DNA of 64,000 nt from Cantharellus purpuraceus (GCA_025174535.1 JALBUN010000010.1:2108001-2172000); one strand, 5' to 3'; positions 1 to 12,269 are shown, counted from the stretch's first letter. A program made the numbers and translations. The notes: a model not told the origin generated them from the letters alone.

Positions 1-1838
1 TAGCGTGCCATCCCAAGTGTCGTCCTTATATATCTATCGAGATAGAAGACTCTCAGGCCGCGTGTAAGGGACTTGGGCGCCGGTGAGTTGCCGGCGGGCG
101 CTCTCACACTTTGGACAAGAGGCGATCATACCACGAGTGTCTGTATAATCATCAGCGACGACATCACAACAAGGAGCATAATGCGACTTGCTCGCACGCA
201 TCGAGATAAAAGACTTCTACTATAGGGTGTTACGAGAGGCGGATAAGTAATGGCCAGCAGTGAATATGCCATAATAACTGCCAAGGTCATCTATTGGACA
301 TATTGTGCGCGGAAGACAACCAAGACGTAAGCGTGCGCTCGCAACACAATGTCAAGGTGTAGATGGTCCCTGAGCTTGGGCACAACGGCAAATTATTAGA
401 TCTTATTGCGCCGATAACACATACCAGCACTTGGCGATGCTGCAGATGCTGCAAGCGCGACGTTCCTGACTCACACGCGAGCCCACCTCAACACAAGCGC
501 GACAACATATTCGCAGCAAGTCTTGCAATCTCATAAATATCACTCAAATACATCTCTGGCAAACATATATTGAGGGGATACCGCAGGGAATTGGATTGGA
601 ATTCCAAATTTCAATTAGGACTTGGCCAAATGATACTTGGCGCTCACTGCACGTGGATTTCCACCACACGAATCGAGCTTCACCAAAGCCTTTTGGATCC
701 TGCCCGGCAATGTCTGCACGTGGATTGGCAGATGCTTTCCGGACGAAACGAGATCTCCATCAACATATTCTCAGCACCGTAAATCCACTAGACGACCACT
801 GCCCCATCAAAAAAAAAACACAACAGACAACCATGGTCTCGTAGACCTGGACGCCGGATCTGATGTCAGTGTCCACCCGTTACGTTCGCCGGTTGCGGAA
901 AACAAGTGCAGGTTTATCCAGTGGTCATGCTGATGAACGAGCGTGCTGGGTCGTTCTTCGTAGCCTGGCAGTGCTTATCTGCACCTTGAATCTCATGTGA
1001 TCACATACCTCCAGGTCCACGATCATGGACCCATGATGGTGAGTTCTGGACTCACCGTTGATTAATCGCAACCATACCTTCGGCCCGACCCGCTCTGCAG
1101 CACTGCAGTGCTCGAGTCGACACCGATTTCAAAGGGTCACTTGACGAGTGGCGTCGCAGCTTTCATTTGCATAGTGGCGCAATGGCCAGCGTCGCTACTC
1201 CGGGATCAGACACTCAGCCAAATACTGACAGATCGAAGTAGTTTGAAACCCCCATAACCTCTTCATGAAACCATCATGTATCTAAAACCCAGATGCCTGT
1301 CCAGTCCCTTGCATACAATGATGGCAGGCTCGTCGTGCCACCATATTCCGAGCCTGAACCTTGCAGTAGAATCATGACCTATCATAGAGGTTACAGTCGT
1401 CCAAGCTCCAGAAGGAAAGTAAGGGGTATCATGATGGTGATCACATGAAATACCATCAGACCCGGGATCTTAAACTTTTGGATGATTTGAGGAATACAAC
1501 AGGAGGCCTAATAACTTACCATACCAATAATTACATCTGGTGAAAAGTCTGAAAAGTCCCTGAATGGGCTTGCGCAAGGGGGATCCGATCAGTGTACACC
1601 GGGAATCTGATCGTTTTTCCGACGGGTTTGTCACGCTTTTCGTCACATCGGCACACTGGCAATGCTGCGTTTGAACTCGGGAGGAAGCATACGGCACACC
1701 CGTCATAATACTACTAGATTAACCAAAACTATATCCAATAAAAAACCACCATCTACACATAAAATAAATACCCCCTTTTCTCTATCGAAAATAAGAATGA
1801 AAAGCAAGCCATCTCCCCCTCTCGGCCCGCCCACACAC
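1..1838. other. No recognisable gene
   Basis: Both strands hold only short overlapping open frames with no family motif and no convincing splice pattern. There is no tRNA-like or transposon-like sequence I can recognise. The last ~200 bases are the AT-rich 3' flank of the minus-strand GDA1 gene. Confidence 0.5.
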
Positions 1839-3866
1839 TCACGCCGTACACTCCAAGCTCCCCTCCAACAACGCAATCGTCGCCCCCAAACACCACCCCA
1901 ACTCCGTCTCATCCACCTTCTTCCCAATCCTCACCTCCCGCCCCGCCGCAAACTCATACCCCAGCCTCAGCAACGCATGCATAAACGTCAGATCGAGACA
2001 ATGCTCCGGCCGGCCCTGAAGCTCCTCCATCGCCGCGCGGTTATCGTTGCTAATGTCGTCGCCGCCGCCGCCCCAGTGCGTCGCCCACGAGGACGGACCC
2101 ATGCACACGCGCTCGGCAAGGCTGGCGATGGTCGAGATGGGAAATGTCCGGTTGTTGGCGGGGAGGAGCGGCGCGAGGCGGTCGTAGAAATATGAGAGGA
2201 GGAGGATCTTGCCAGAGGGGAACGTGTCCAGCAACGAGGGCTGGTACACCCCGTTGAACGAGCACGGCTTTACATGACATATCCTGTCCCACCAAAAAAA
2301 AAGAAAACATGAATTCTCAGCCGTCACGCTGTCCACAATCAGACAAACGTACGCATTCTTGGCCATGACGAGCTCCACCACCCGGTTACACGCCTCAAAG
2401 CTGCCCACATCCGCACCCACCATCACAACACGACGCTTGGCCCTCTCGTCGCGCGGGTCCTCAATCTCCACCTCGCGCCTCGTCCCCCTCGCCAAACACG
2501 GATTCGCCACCTCCCGATCCGCATCCACCCCGGGCCAGTGCATGAAATCCACCAGCCGATGCACGCTCTGCCGCGCACGCATCAGGCCGTACCCCAGGTA
2601 CGAATGCTGGTACAGCACGTGCTCCCGCCCGCTAAAGTCCAGACGGTACGTGTGCTCGCCCTCCTCCAGCGTCGAGCCCGGCTGCGAAAACGTGGGCTGG
2701 AACACGATTTGCGTGGATGCGCCGCCGAGGTCTAGCACGGCGTAACTTGGGGTATCGCTAGGCGTAGTCGACCGAATTGTATTCAATAAATAGTTGGCCG
2801 TAATCCACGCATAAACACCTAGAGTGCACATGAGCCACGCCCACGGGGCACGAGACACGCCATACCTTCGTCCTTTCCATCCATAATAACCACCCCATCC
2901 TTCTTCACCACCGGAAACGGATACCGCGTCTCCAACCTCGCCCTCACCGCCTCCAAAATCTCCCTACTCTGCTCCACACCCAACAGCCTCAGCCCCGCCG
3001 TCGCCTTCACAGCCACGGGCGTGCACCGCCTCAGCCCCTCCGGCACCACACGCACCGCCTCCTCCATCAACACATCCAAACTCCCCGCCGCGCCCGCGGG
3101 GTCCCCCGCATACCGCGACAGCCCCGGCTGCGTCATCTTGAACACCTCGTACTCGTACTCGGGCGCCGCACGGCAGTTGTGGAACTTGTAAATGTGGATG
3201 CGCGACCCCGTCGAGCCGGCGTCGATCATGAGCGCCCATTGCACGAGGGGCGGCGTCGTGGTGGTGGTGGACGTCGTGGGCGGCGTCGTGCAGTGGATCG
3301 TGTTGGCGGGGTCGGGGTCGGTCTCGAATGTGAGAGGCGCAGCGGGGGGCGCGGTGTCGTCCGTATTAGGCTTGGTATTGTGAGGAGGGCGCGAGACCCC
3401 CGTCGTCGTCAACGGCAGCTCGTCAAACTCAAACGTACTGGGAGGAACTACAAAAGAACGGTCATCAGAAAAAAAACACATACACACACACCATCACCAC
3501 CACCACCACACCATACAGAATACACTCACCGGGACGTGGATAGGGGTTCTTCACGACACCCAACACGCGCCTCCGTCGCTCCCTCGGCCCCAACGCCCAC
3601 ACCCCCAGAAACAGCAGCACAACACCCACACCGAGGAGCTTCCACCTAAACCTCCCCCTCCTCGTTTTCCCGCCGCCATCCACCGCCCTGCCATACGCCG
3701 GGTGGTCGTCGTGGTCGTCGTCGCGCGCGAGGCGGGGAAGAATCTGCAGTGCGTGACTCGCGTTCCGCATGCGGGTCGTGGGCGTACTGGTACTGTGTTG
3801 ATGCGAAAGCGCTGTGGATGCCGCGTCCAGCGAGTTACTTATCCCGTGTAGCAGCCCCCTGCTCAT
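1839..3866 (-). CDS. GDA1: Golgi guanosine/nucleoside diphosphatase, GDA1/CD39 family
   Basis: Likely a type II Golgi membrane enzyme that hydrolyses GDP or UDP released by glycosyltransferases, so that nucleotide-sugar import can continue. Seen: an ATG at 3866, a basic N-terminus, and one hydrophobic segment near residues 70-90 (LLGVGVVLLFLGVWALG). The apyrase-conserved regions follow in order: DAGSTGSRIHIY (ACR1), VKATAGLRLLG (ACR2), a DGKDEG then YAWITANYLL block (ACR3), LDLGGASTQIVF (ACR4) and a later LGYGLM. The C-terminal part has CHVKPCSFNGVYQPSL, usual for fungal GDA1. At least three introns are needed: near 3447-3530, near 2820-2868, and 2284-2352. The last joins the KNA of one exon to ICHVKPCSF of the next. 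The C-terminus ends LLEGSLECTA. The frame looks intact. YND1-type apyrase is the alternative; the single N-terminal anchor favours GDA1. Confidence 0.9.
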
Positions 3867-4218
3867 TCATTAATCGACGCTCGGTTCGTAGGATCAATTA
3901 AGTCAGAGCGAAGAAGGTCGTGCCGCCAAAATTTAGGCGGAACAAGGCAGGTAGGCGACTTCAAAACATATGCATTCATGGTTACGGCACATGGAAGGGT
4001 AAGTACTTGTGGTATAGCTAGCTTCATGGTTAAAACTACTTGTCAGTGAAGGTAGGGGGAGTGGATAAAGGTGTCTCTGATTCAATTGGTGGGGTGGGGA
4101 ATGGGGATGGGGGGAATTAAACTACAAAGAGACACCTGGAACGAATGAAAGAAAAGAAAAAATAGCAACTTAAGCAAGATAGCACACGAGATAGATATAA
4201 ACGACGGAAGCGACGCGC
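3867..4218. other. Intergenic: GDA1 5' side and bZIP 3' side
   Basis: This gap lies upstream of GDA1 and downstream of the bZIP gene, both on the minus strand. It holds a G-rich stretch near 4090-4115 and an A-rich stretch near 4144-4160 that could carry the bZIP 3' end signal. No gene is visible. Confidence 0.4.
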
Positions 4219-5814
4219 TCATGCAAGTCCATTGTCACGTAGCCTCGCTTCGGCGTCGTATGCGCGCGCCATCCACAAGTCGCGATCCTGTGTGATGCGC
4301 TCGACAGCGCCCTCCAGCTCCCGAACATGCTCGAGCTTGCGCTGTCGGCTGCGTCGTGCAGCGAGTGTGTTCTGCCGACGCTTGGCCTCGATGGCTTCTT
4401 GGGTATTAGGGTCTAATCCGTCTTCAAGTAACTGGTCATCGTCGGCGCCTTCTACCTCCGAGTGGGCGCGCTTCTTGCCCTTTACGAATGCTGCCGGAAT
4501 CACCTTGCGCGATGTCGCCGACGGCGTCACATACTGCCGTGGCTGAGTGGGGGCATCAAGCGGAACGAGTGATCCAGGTGTGATATGGCGGCGGGTACCG
4601 GTTGGCATGGGCTTGCTGGGTCGCGACGAGTTGGATGTTTCAACGGCGGAGGATGAGGGTGTAGATGACGATGCCGCGGGAAGCGTAGACGGCACATGAG
4701 AGGGGGTGTACAGTGATGCGGGTTCAATGGCAGGGGTTGGAGGGTAGGCACACATGGTCGCCAAGTCGAGTGGGTCCATGACAGGCGTCACCGAGTCCAT
4801 TTTTGAAGACTCGAATGTAGATGGGGCTGCGGGCTCCAACGGCGTGTACAGCTGCAACAGACCGAGAATGTCGAGTGACTCGGAATTCTTGACGTCGCTA
4901 GACTCCCGACGCTTCACTTCGGCACCGAATAGTGGCATCTCGCCACATCCAAACGAGTCATCCGCAGGGTGGACCATAGGAGAACCGCACGGCGCGTCTC
5001 CCGGTGTCTCAAGGAAACCAGAGAAAGGGGTTTCCTCAGGAGAGTCCTCCAGGAGAGGCGAGGTAAGGAACTCGGCGTTGAGGTAGTCAGCGCGGAAGAT
5101 ATCGTCCAGGGAAAATTCGGCTAAGGGGGGTAGTGGCGAGCAACGCCAGCGCGGAGCAGGAGGGCACACGTCTATTGAGGCAGTGCAATGCGGTACAGCG
5201 CAAAGTGACTCACCTCCCGGAGGGAGTTCCGGAGCCGAAGTCGGAGGAGAAGATTCTGATTTTATCGACAACATTTGGGAATACGAGCGGCGTAGCATAG
5301 AGTCAAAGAGTGAAGCTATAGTATCGCCTTCAGGAACTGGCTCTTGGGGTGGTATCTGAGGATTGGAGCAAAAGGTTGTACGCGGAGGCGGGGGCAGTGA
5401 TTGTGGAAGGCCATGGTGAGTGAAGAGGTTGGGCTGGGTTACGGGAACCGAGTATGTCCAGGGACGGGGGTGGGGGTTTTCTAGCGGAACATGGTGCGAG
5501 AAGGGGCTTGTAAGATAACTCGAGGGCGGGCCGTCGTGTTGTGCGAGAGTGGGGAAGCCATGTGAGTGGGGGAGCCGAGAACGGGTGGTTGCTGACGGAT
5601 TGACGGTATCGGACGGGACACTTAGTTCGCGAACGACATCTTCGTCGTAGTGATGCAGTGAGGTATTCTGGAGAGGCGAAATGTCGGGAAAGCGAGACGG
5701 GTCGCTGGGCAAGTTTGTATCTACAGGCTGCGACAAGCTTGGCAACCTGGGAGGGGCACTGTGACCAGCGGAAGGACTGGTAAGGACGGTGCTACTTGCG
5801 CCGACACTGGGCAT
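4219..5814 (-). CDS. bZIP transcription factor, Gcn4/CPC1 type
   Basis: A 531-residue protein with a C-terminal basic leucine zipper starting near residue 465. The basic region reads RRQNTLAARRSRQRKL, matching the N-x2-AA-x2-S-R-x-R-K core that reads TGACTCA in Gcn4-family proteins. A short zipper follows (LEHVRELEGAVERITQDR). The rest is low-complexity, rich in Ser and Pro, with acidic patches such as LLEDSPEETPFSGF that could be activation regions. In this family the role is general control of amino-acid biosynthesis and starvation response. The ATG at 5814 is real and the whole frame is open. A GT-AG pair at 5213-5172 bounds a 42-base in-frame segment, so a very small intron is possible but not needed. 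The upstream leader has several small ORFs (separate entry), as expected for this family. Functional assignment is by homology only. Confidence 0.85.
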   Translation of the reverse strand: MPSVGASSTVLTSPSAGHSAPPRLPSLSQPVDTNLPSDPSRFPDISPLQNTSLHHYDEDVVRELSVPSDTVNPSATTRSRLPHSHGFPTLAQHDGPPSSYLTSPFSHHVPLENPHPRPWTYSVPVTQPNLFTHHGLPQSLPPPPRTTFCSNPQIPPQEPVPEGDTIASLFDSMLRRSYSQMLSIKSESSPPTSAPELPPGGESLCAVPHCTASIDVCPPAPRWRCSPLPPLAEFSLDDIFRADYLNAEFLTSPLLEDSPEETPFSGFLETPGDAPCGSPMVHPADDSFGCGEMPLFGAEVKRRESSDVKNSESLDILGLLQLYTPLEPAAPSTFESSKMDSVTPVMDPLDLATMCAYPPTPAIEPASLYTPSHVPSTLPAASSSTPSSSAVETSNSSRPSKPMPTGTRRHITPGSLVPLDAPTQPRQYVTPSATSRKVIPAAFVKGKKRAHSEVEGADDDQLLEDGLDPNTQEAIEAKRRQNTLAARRSRQRKLEHVRELEGAVERITQDRDLWMARAYDAEARLRDNGLA

Positions 5815-6412
5815 GTTCAGAGTGACTCACAGTTTCAGGCAGCGGACGACTCGGTGAGACGCACGCCGCAATGGATGATGTTCAGTCAGATGGGGGTAGG
5901 GAAACAGGAGGACGCGTGGTGACTCGGACACTTATAAACGCTCCAGGTCGCTTAGCGGAGTTGGAATATCAGATTTGACTCATGCGTCCACTGCCCGGCA
6001 CCGCCCCCTGAGCATCGCTATATACTCGCTAGCGCTAATCAACCAGTGTCTGGTACCCAATCCCAGCCCGAGTCCAGTTAGACCGCCAGGCGTCGCAGTG
6101 CTCCCGATGGCTTTAGCAGACGAGGCGCTCGGTGCCTCGATTGCCGATGGACCAGACGCAGCCGGCGCAGAGAGATACGTGTCGAGGCTGCGCTGCGTAG
6201 GGAGGACACGTAGCTCCACGGCGCTATGAACACTGACACGCGCACCGCCTCGCCGTCCCGTGACCGCGCCCTACGCCCAAGGTCGCACCCTACACCCTGG
6301 GTAGAGGGCAGCCACAACCGCGGGAATCTGCACCTTTGCTTTCGGCCGCCACGGCCCGCTCCCACAGACCCCTTCGTTCCTGGGGCCATCCCACGGCGTG
6401 ACTTTACCGCAT
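5815..6412 (-). promoter_or_regulatory. bZIP leader/promoter with upstream ORFs and a Gcn4-type site
   Basis: Reading the minus strand toward the bZIP ATG, true ATG upstream ORFs occur at 6412-6404 (two codons), 6389-6078 (103 codons), 6015-5980 (11 codons) and 5983-5969 (four codons). The last two overlap as ATGA, a stop-start arrangement that can favour reinitiation. TGACTCAT at 5976-5983 is a consensus Gcn4-family site, and TGACTCA recurs at 5823-5829, where it also reads as GTGAGT on the gene's strand. GCN4, cpc-1 and cpcA messages are controlled through upstream ORFs, so similar control plus autoregulation is inferred. The transcription start is not known, so the outermost ORFs may lie outside the mRNA. 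Confidence 0.5.
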
Positions 6413-8757
6413 GAGCGTGCCTCAGCCAGACAGCCAGAACGCGTCATTCATCAAATGTGGACGTGCCCAAGCAGCGGCCGCGGACCCTCCAGCCAATCCT
6501 GTGCACGACTTCCGTTTTCCGCCGAAATGGTGGAATGTCTGTCAAAAGCCGCACCACCGGCCGTGGAAGACGTGAGCACTGTGATGACAAGGCCCGGCGA
6601 CCGTCGGCGGCGTCAGCGATGCGGCCATAAGGAGCTGCACACGTCCAAACACAAAAGTCAGTGACTGGTAAGCATGTGGCCGGATTAGGGCAAAAGCGGT
6701 GTGGAAACAGCCAATACACCACTCGCAAAGCCAGAGAGAGCCAGAGCTGTCGCGTCCAGAAGCGAGGCAGGGGGAAGGGAAGGAACTCCCAAGGGCAGAA
6801 AAAGGCAAAGTGTCCCATCTGGGGGCTCATTATATACCTGACAGGCGCCAGAGAGTCACCGCGATGGCGCACAACGGAGATTGAAAAAAATTGTGAAACA
6901 CCGCCCAAAAAGGAAAACACTCGGTGTGTCACACCGTGTCACATGGCGTTGCGGTGAGTCACCCCGCCTCTTGGCTTCGGCCACCATCACACGCGCCATG
7001 GCCCCTGTCTCCGCTACTGCTTTCCTGGTGCTCAGGAGCCTGCCGTGTAACCACTCGTGACGGCAGCACAATTTCTGGCCTCTAGAAGGCTTTACCCACA
7101 TACCAAAACGAATCACTGGTTCACATCCTATCATAAGAATACTGCTTGTGACCCACACCGGATCCGATGGCATTAACATAGCCAAGCAACGATACCATCA
7201 CAAGTACGCTGACTCGAGAAGCCCAGATCTCGCGTACGTATTTTTGGTCGACATGGCTGGCTGGCTACTTGTGAGTCCGGAAAGTGAACGAAACCGAAGG
7301 CACATTACTCGCTGCGAGTAGCATATCCCCGATGCCATCCAGTAAATTGTAGACAGGCTTGTGGCTCGTGGCAGATCACACCTAGACATTCATCAATCAT
7401 CGAACCACTGATTATCAAGCACTTACGAAGCTCTGGCTTTGGCTCTGTCTCCGGCTTTGGCTCTAGCTTTGGCTCTGGCGCAATCACGGCATGGGTGGAT
7501 GTCGGCTCCGCCAGCATACAAGCTTGGTGAGTCAACATCAAACTCAAAACTCGCCTACGAATTGGATTGATTATGTTAACGTCCACCTCTGTTTTTGTGC
7601 AGGTGTGCACACACGGTGCGCTGACCAATTGTGTGGCGTAGAATGCACCATGGGGGGGAGGGTGTTGGTGGGTTGGACGCGCGGCCGGTAGATAGTTGTG
7701 TACTGCCTGCCGTCTACTGTCCCGCGCGCTCGTCACTGCGTGGGATTCGAAGATCTGGGGATTTTCACCGTATGTGACTATGTGGATCGGGATGCCGTCA
7801 ATATGCGGCGTGTCAGCTTGGTTGGTGTGGCCTCGAGACGTTTCATCAGTCGCTTAGGGCTCGTGGAGTCATGCACGTCCATGTTGTTGGACTAGACACC
7901 AGAGGTGCTCGATACAGCCGTATGATAGAGGAGAACCAACGTTGTGGACTTGTTGTGCCCTCGTAGGAGGGCATGCCATTCGCATGTTCTATTCTGAGGG
8001 TCCTGGCTTGATGATGGGACGCGCTGTGTTTCAGCCTTGTTCTCCTATTGTCCGTCGTGCAGGATTGGCTATGGGCCCGCACGCGCCCGTGGTGATGATA
8101 TCTGACTGCAGGATCTATGTTTCTGGGTAAGATATATCGGCAAGTAAGTTGGGGCAGTGGTGGTGACTGGGACTCGGGTGTACCCTCAGAACTGACAGCT
8201 GTGAGAGCTGAAAAAGCTGCGGCGCGGTCTGCGGTCTGTGGTAAAACCATTGTGTTCTGGGTTCTTGGATAGTGTCTTGTCTCGTCTCGCTCTTCCCCCT
8301 TTCCCCCCCAGGAGTCGGAAGGCTTTGGATGTTGGTGCTTTTGAGGGGGTTTTTGCGCTGTTATGGTGCAGCGCTGGGTGGTGTTGGTGTGAGTCATGCT
8401 GGACGCGCTGCGCACGCGATAATATGCCGGACACAAACTCGGGGTATGTATGGTACGCCCACTGCTACATTCAGTCTAGTCTGACAGGCTTGGTAGAACC
8501 GCGCTGGAGCTTGATGATTGAGGAACGACATTTTCCCCCCCCGGTTATTTCGTATTCATTGGCATGGGATGGTCTAGCGATCATCCAGTGTAATGCATTT
8601 TTTAGATATGGTCGTGTGGTGGTGTTTCTGGTCATCATTTGTTGGCATGTCTGGATGGCATGCAAAAAATGGAAGCCAACGTATTAAAAGGATTTTGGTA
8701 CAGTACAATGACGAGGTTCAGACTATGCTGTGTGCCATGTGCGGTGGCAAGGTCTTT
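6413..8757. other. No confident gene; possible minus-strand gene fragments
   Basis: No family motif is recognisable. On the minus strand an ATG at about 8252 follows a pyrimidine-rich stretch and opens MVLPQTADRAAAFSALTAV. A further minus-strand stretch near 7440-7490 encodes a short Pro-Glu-Lys repeat (EPKLEPKPETEPKPEL) from a 12-base tandem repeat GGCTTTGGCTCT. These could be exons of one small unknown gene, but the intervening splice sites are not convincing. Confidence 0.25.
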
Positions 8758-9420
8758 GGAGGCATCTGTGGTCGTCCGTACCTGCTGAAGGGCATGGATC
8801 CGCTTGCGTGATGGATATTGACATTCACCATGTCATCGGGGCTTGGACGCCTTTGCTTCTCAACAGTGATGTTCTGCTTCTTGTTGCCCTAGACACCAGG
8901 ATATATAATCTTGTCAAAGTTTGCCTGCTGCTTCCTTGGGAGAATTTAACGTTCATGTGAGTCAAGATATGAAATCGAGTGGGCCGGCATCACGGCTAGC
9001 CTCACAGATTTTCAATTGAGGATAGTGGTCCGTCGTCGGGTATGATATAGAGCGTGTCGAATGGCTATGCACAGAGAGACACACATACGGAGAAGCAATT
9101 CTACATTCTGAAATCGCGTCTGACACCGCACAGGAGACTTGTGATTTGGCGTCCAACGGGCACGGTAGCAGCTGCCTTCTTGCCCTTCGATATTGGAATT
9201 CAAGAACCTCCAGGGCGTCGTTGGTCCTGTTATATTTGAGGGGAAAATTTTGTACGAGTGTTGACGTCTCAAAGTGACAAAGCGTGTCGCCCCCGCATGT
9301 TTGTCGTTCGCCGTATTTGGCTCTGGCGCAGTTGCAAGAGCATTATTTTGTTCACCCCTTTCTTCTTATTGTTCTGGAAAAGATTATATAGTACCTACAT
9401 TCGCGTCCCCTCTTCCTCAG

Positions 9421-9560
9421 TGGTTTGACACCGTTTGTGCAAACGCTAAGGCAAGATACTTACTATCTATCTTGTATTGATTCTTACTTATCTGTACGCT
9501 CTGGTAGTTTATCCGTACAGGTAAATTAGATAGAGTGGTTTGACACCGCTTGTGCAAGCG
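9421..9560. repeat. Duplicated 25-base motif with a compensated hairpin
   Basis: TGGTTTGACACCG occurs at 9421 and 9536. It is followed by the hairpin CGTTTG-TG-CAAACG in the first copy and CGCTTG-TG-CAAGCG in the second, so a T-A pair became C-G on both arms. TTATCCGTACAG is likewise repeated near 9509 and 9569. The block lies in the part of copy 1 that copy 2 lacks. Confidence 0.7.
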
Positions 9561-9655
9561 ATGAGATTATCCGTACAGTCTCGTTATTCTTGCCCAGCTA
9601 CATCCATCCCGATAAGAGCGCTAGTCCCGTCCTGACGGGTTCAGCCCACTGGGAC

Positions 9656-9668
9656 CACCTTATAAGCT
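9656..9668 (+). promoter_or_regulatory. TATA-like element of P450 copy 1
   Basis: CTTATAAGC lies about 35-40 bases before the ATG at 9699. The same element precedes P450 copy 2 at 28,098-28,106. Its conservation in both copies is the main support. Confidence 0.4.
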
Positions 9669-9698
9669 GGTGCGCTTGTGGTAATACGGAAGGTCACA

Positions 9699-12269
9699 AT
9701 GTTTTCCCTCTACCTTTCAGCACTACTAGTCGTCGTCGTTCTATCCCGCATTTTTCTCCGTCGCCTTCGAACGCACTCCATTAAGCATCTTCCGGGGCCA
9801 CCGACAGGCCCATGGCTCGTCGGTATGCACTCCTATTGTTTTTCCTTGTCCAACACCGACTCATGACCATCGTCAGGCAATATGCCAGCGTTGCTTCGGC
9901 CAAAGGAGAGTAGCGAGGCTGATTTCGCATGGACGAAAGAATATGGCACTGCATTGTGCATCAAGGGAACATTTGGCGTGAGTACACCGTGTACTTGTGT
10001 GCTATATAGACGTCTTACTGAAGGTCTGCTGTCACTAACAGAGGGACATACTATTTACCTCAGACCCCAAGGTAGGATTTATATACTCCTATTCCATCAT
10101 CAACTAACAGCTCATTACAGGCACTGCACCATATTCTCAACACCTCTGCATACAATTTCTTTAAGCCCCCTGAAGCCCGCGCAGCCATCTCACTCACTGC
10201 CGGGAAAGGCGTCGGCTGGGCTGAAGGTCGTCACGTCTTTGCCCGCTGTGCTGATCATCTCACCTATTCGTCGTTTTTCCGCAGGAATTCAACATGCACG
10301 CCAGAGAAAGATCATGAATCCCGCGTTTTCGTACAGTGCACTTCGAGGGTTCCTTCCCGTCTTTCATTATACTGCGCAAAAGGTACGTTCCGCACTCGTC
10401 CACGCTCGTTCACGCCTTCTAGACTTGACGCATATGTATGTGCGTTTGGTAGACCGTAGCAAAGTTGAAGGAGCATGTGAACCAAACTGGAAAGACATCC
10501 GCGGTCGTGGATATCCCTTCCTGGCTCGCTCGCGCGACTCTTGATGCAATTGGCATCGGTGAGGAATGTCTTGTCGTATACCCAAGAAACGGTGCTAACC
10601 TGCATTTTCAGCGGTGTTTGATTATCAATTCAGAGCAATTGACGAAGGCGGTAGTGGAAAACTCTCCAAAGCTTACAGCAACCTCTTGTCCGTCTCTCTC
10701 TATATTAGCTAGCACGGATGCGCATATAACGAATTCTCACAGTGCCGATGTATTCATGGATCGCTCAGACGGGGTGATATTATTCGAGGCGCTCTGTGGT
10801 CTGGTTCCGGGCTGGCTCTTCGCGCTGCTGAATCGCATACCAACACGGCGGTTACAGAGGCTGCGGAATTATATGGACGCGTCAGAGGAAGTGGGACGAA
10901 CGCTGTTGGATCGTCAGGTAGCATCGCAAGCGCAGGGAAAGGAAGGGCCGAAGGATGTTATGAGTATCTTGAGTAAGCTCCTTGAGTTCTCGGAGTGGTA
11001 GCGGTATGTGCTGACAAGGTTGGTTTTTTTTCTTCTTTCGATTAGTTAGAGCGAACCTTTCTGAGAATCCAAAGTTGAAGCTTCGGGACGATGAAATTTT
11101 GCCTCAGCTCACGTAAATATCTAGTTCAATCACATCGATAGAGGGTTTGTTTGACTAACAATGCTCTCTCCTCGCTCAGAACGCTATTCCTCGCTGGGAA
11201 CGAGACCACCTCTTTGACGCTCTCATGGGCTTTATACGAGCTGTCTCGACATCTTGACTTTCAAGCAAAGGTTCGCGAGGAGATCAAGGCAACGCGTGCG
11301 CAAGCGGCGCAAAGGGGAGATAGTGAGCTGACTGTGGCTGATTTGGACGGTATGAAGACTCTCCTTGCGCTTGTGAAGGTAGATACCTGTCTTATCTTTT
11401 AATGCCCCTTGAACGGACGTGCCTCTGTTCTGGTTGTTTCTATCCGTTAGGAGACTCTCCGCTTTCACCCTATTTCTATTGCGATTGCGCGGGTGGCGGG
11501 CCATGATGACGTTATCCCGCTCGCGACATCTCAGAAGACGAAGACGGGGGAGACCATCACAAGTATTCCCATTAGCAAGGGACAACGTATACACATCTCT
11601 ATCTCTGCCTACAACAGGTGAGCCCTCACGCCACTTTGGCTGATGATGCTCAAATATGGATATGTGCAATGCGTAGGCTCAAGTCGGTGTGGGGAGAAGA
11701 TGCGGATCAGTGGAGACCTGAAAGGTTCATTGAAGAGGGTGAGGGTATGCAGAAGACTAACTTGGGGGTCATTGGGAATATGTACGAGAGTTGTTGTGTA
11801 GACATGTTAATGCTAACCTGGACGTGGTTTTAAGTGTAACGTTCAGCAGTGGCCAGCGTAGTTGTATTGGGTGTGTGCACATCACTGCCTGGCGCTTAAT
11901 ACATTCAATACTAACACCGCTGATTTCACTTTAGGTGGCGATTTGCGTGCGTCACGAGTCTATCTCCACTCGGCTTCTGCGCCGACTGACGCTTTCTTTT
12001 TTGAACGGCCACAGTATGCTCGAAATGCAAGCCATCCTCATCGAATTACTCGAGAGCTTCGAGTTCTCTCCTCCTCCTGGCAATATCGAGATCCTCCGTG
12101 TCTCTGCGAGCATTATGACGCCGGTGTGAGTCTTGTATTCTTGACAAATTCGTCGGTTTTTTTTTTCACACCCCCATTTTGAACTGTGGGATTTCGTTTG
12201 TTTAGGGTAAAGAATTCAAAGTCACGTCGCACGGAGTTGCCGATTACGATCACACCGATTTCCTACTGA
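9699..12269 (+). CDS. Cytochrome P450 monooxygenase, copy 1
   Basis: A microsomal P450 with an N-terminal membrane anchor (MFSLYLSALLVVVVLSRIF) and the proline-rich hinge LPGPPTGPWLVG. Splicing about twelve short introns gives the family landmarks in order: EADFAWTKEYGTALCIKG, ILFTSDPKALHHIL, ARQRKIMNPAF, the I-helix FLAGNETTSLTLSW, the K-helix ETLRFHP, WRPERF, the haem loop FSSGQRSCIG then WRFA, and a C-terminus ending LPITITPISY. FSSGQRSCIG fits FxxGxRxCxG with the haem cysteine present. The exon after WRFA begins MLEMQAILIELLESF. I found no frameshift. Substrate is unknown; the haem-loop and I-helix wording resembles basidiomycete CYP5144/CYP5136-like families, but I cannot assign one. The pair with 28,142-30,711 is the product of a segmental duplication. 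Confidence 0.85.

Noticed and set aside
1662..2745. Plus-strand Pro/Arg-rich frames
   Set aside because: They overlap the GDA1 gene in antisense and have no motif of their own.
5172..5213. A 42-base intron in the bZIP gene
   Set aside because: GT-AG bounds exist, but it is in frame, has no stop and is shorter than nearby introns; the uninterrupted frame is simpler.
7741..7757. tRNA T-arm-like sequence (GATTCGAAGATC); a similar GGTTCGAAT occurs at 38,523-38,531
   Set aside because: No matching acceptor or anticodon arms nearby; the second lies within the glycosidase gene.
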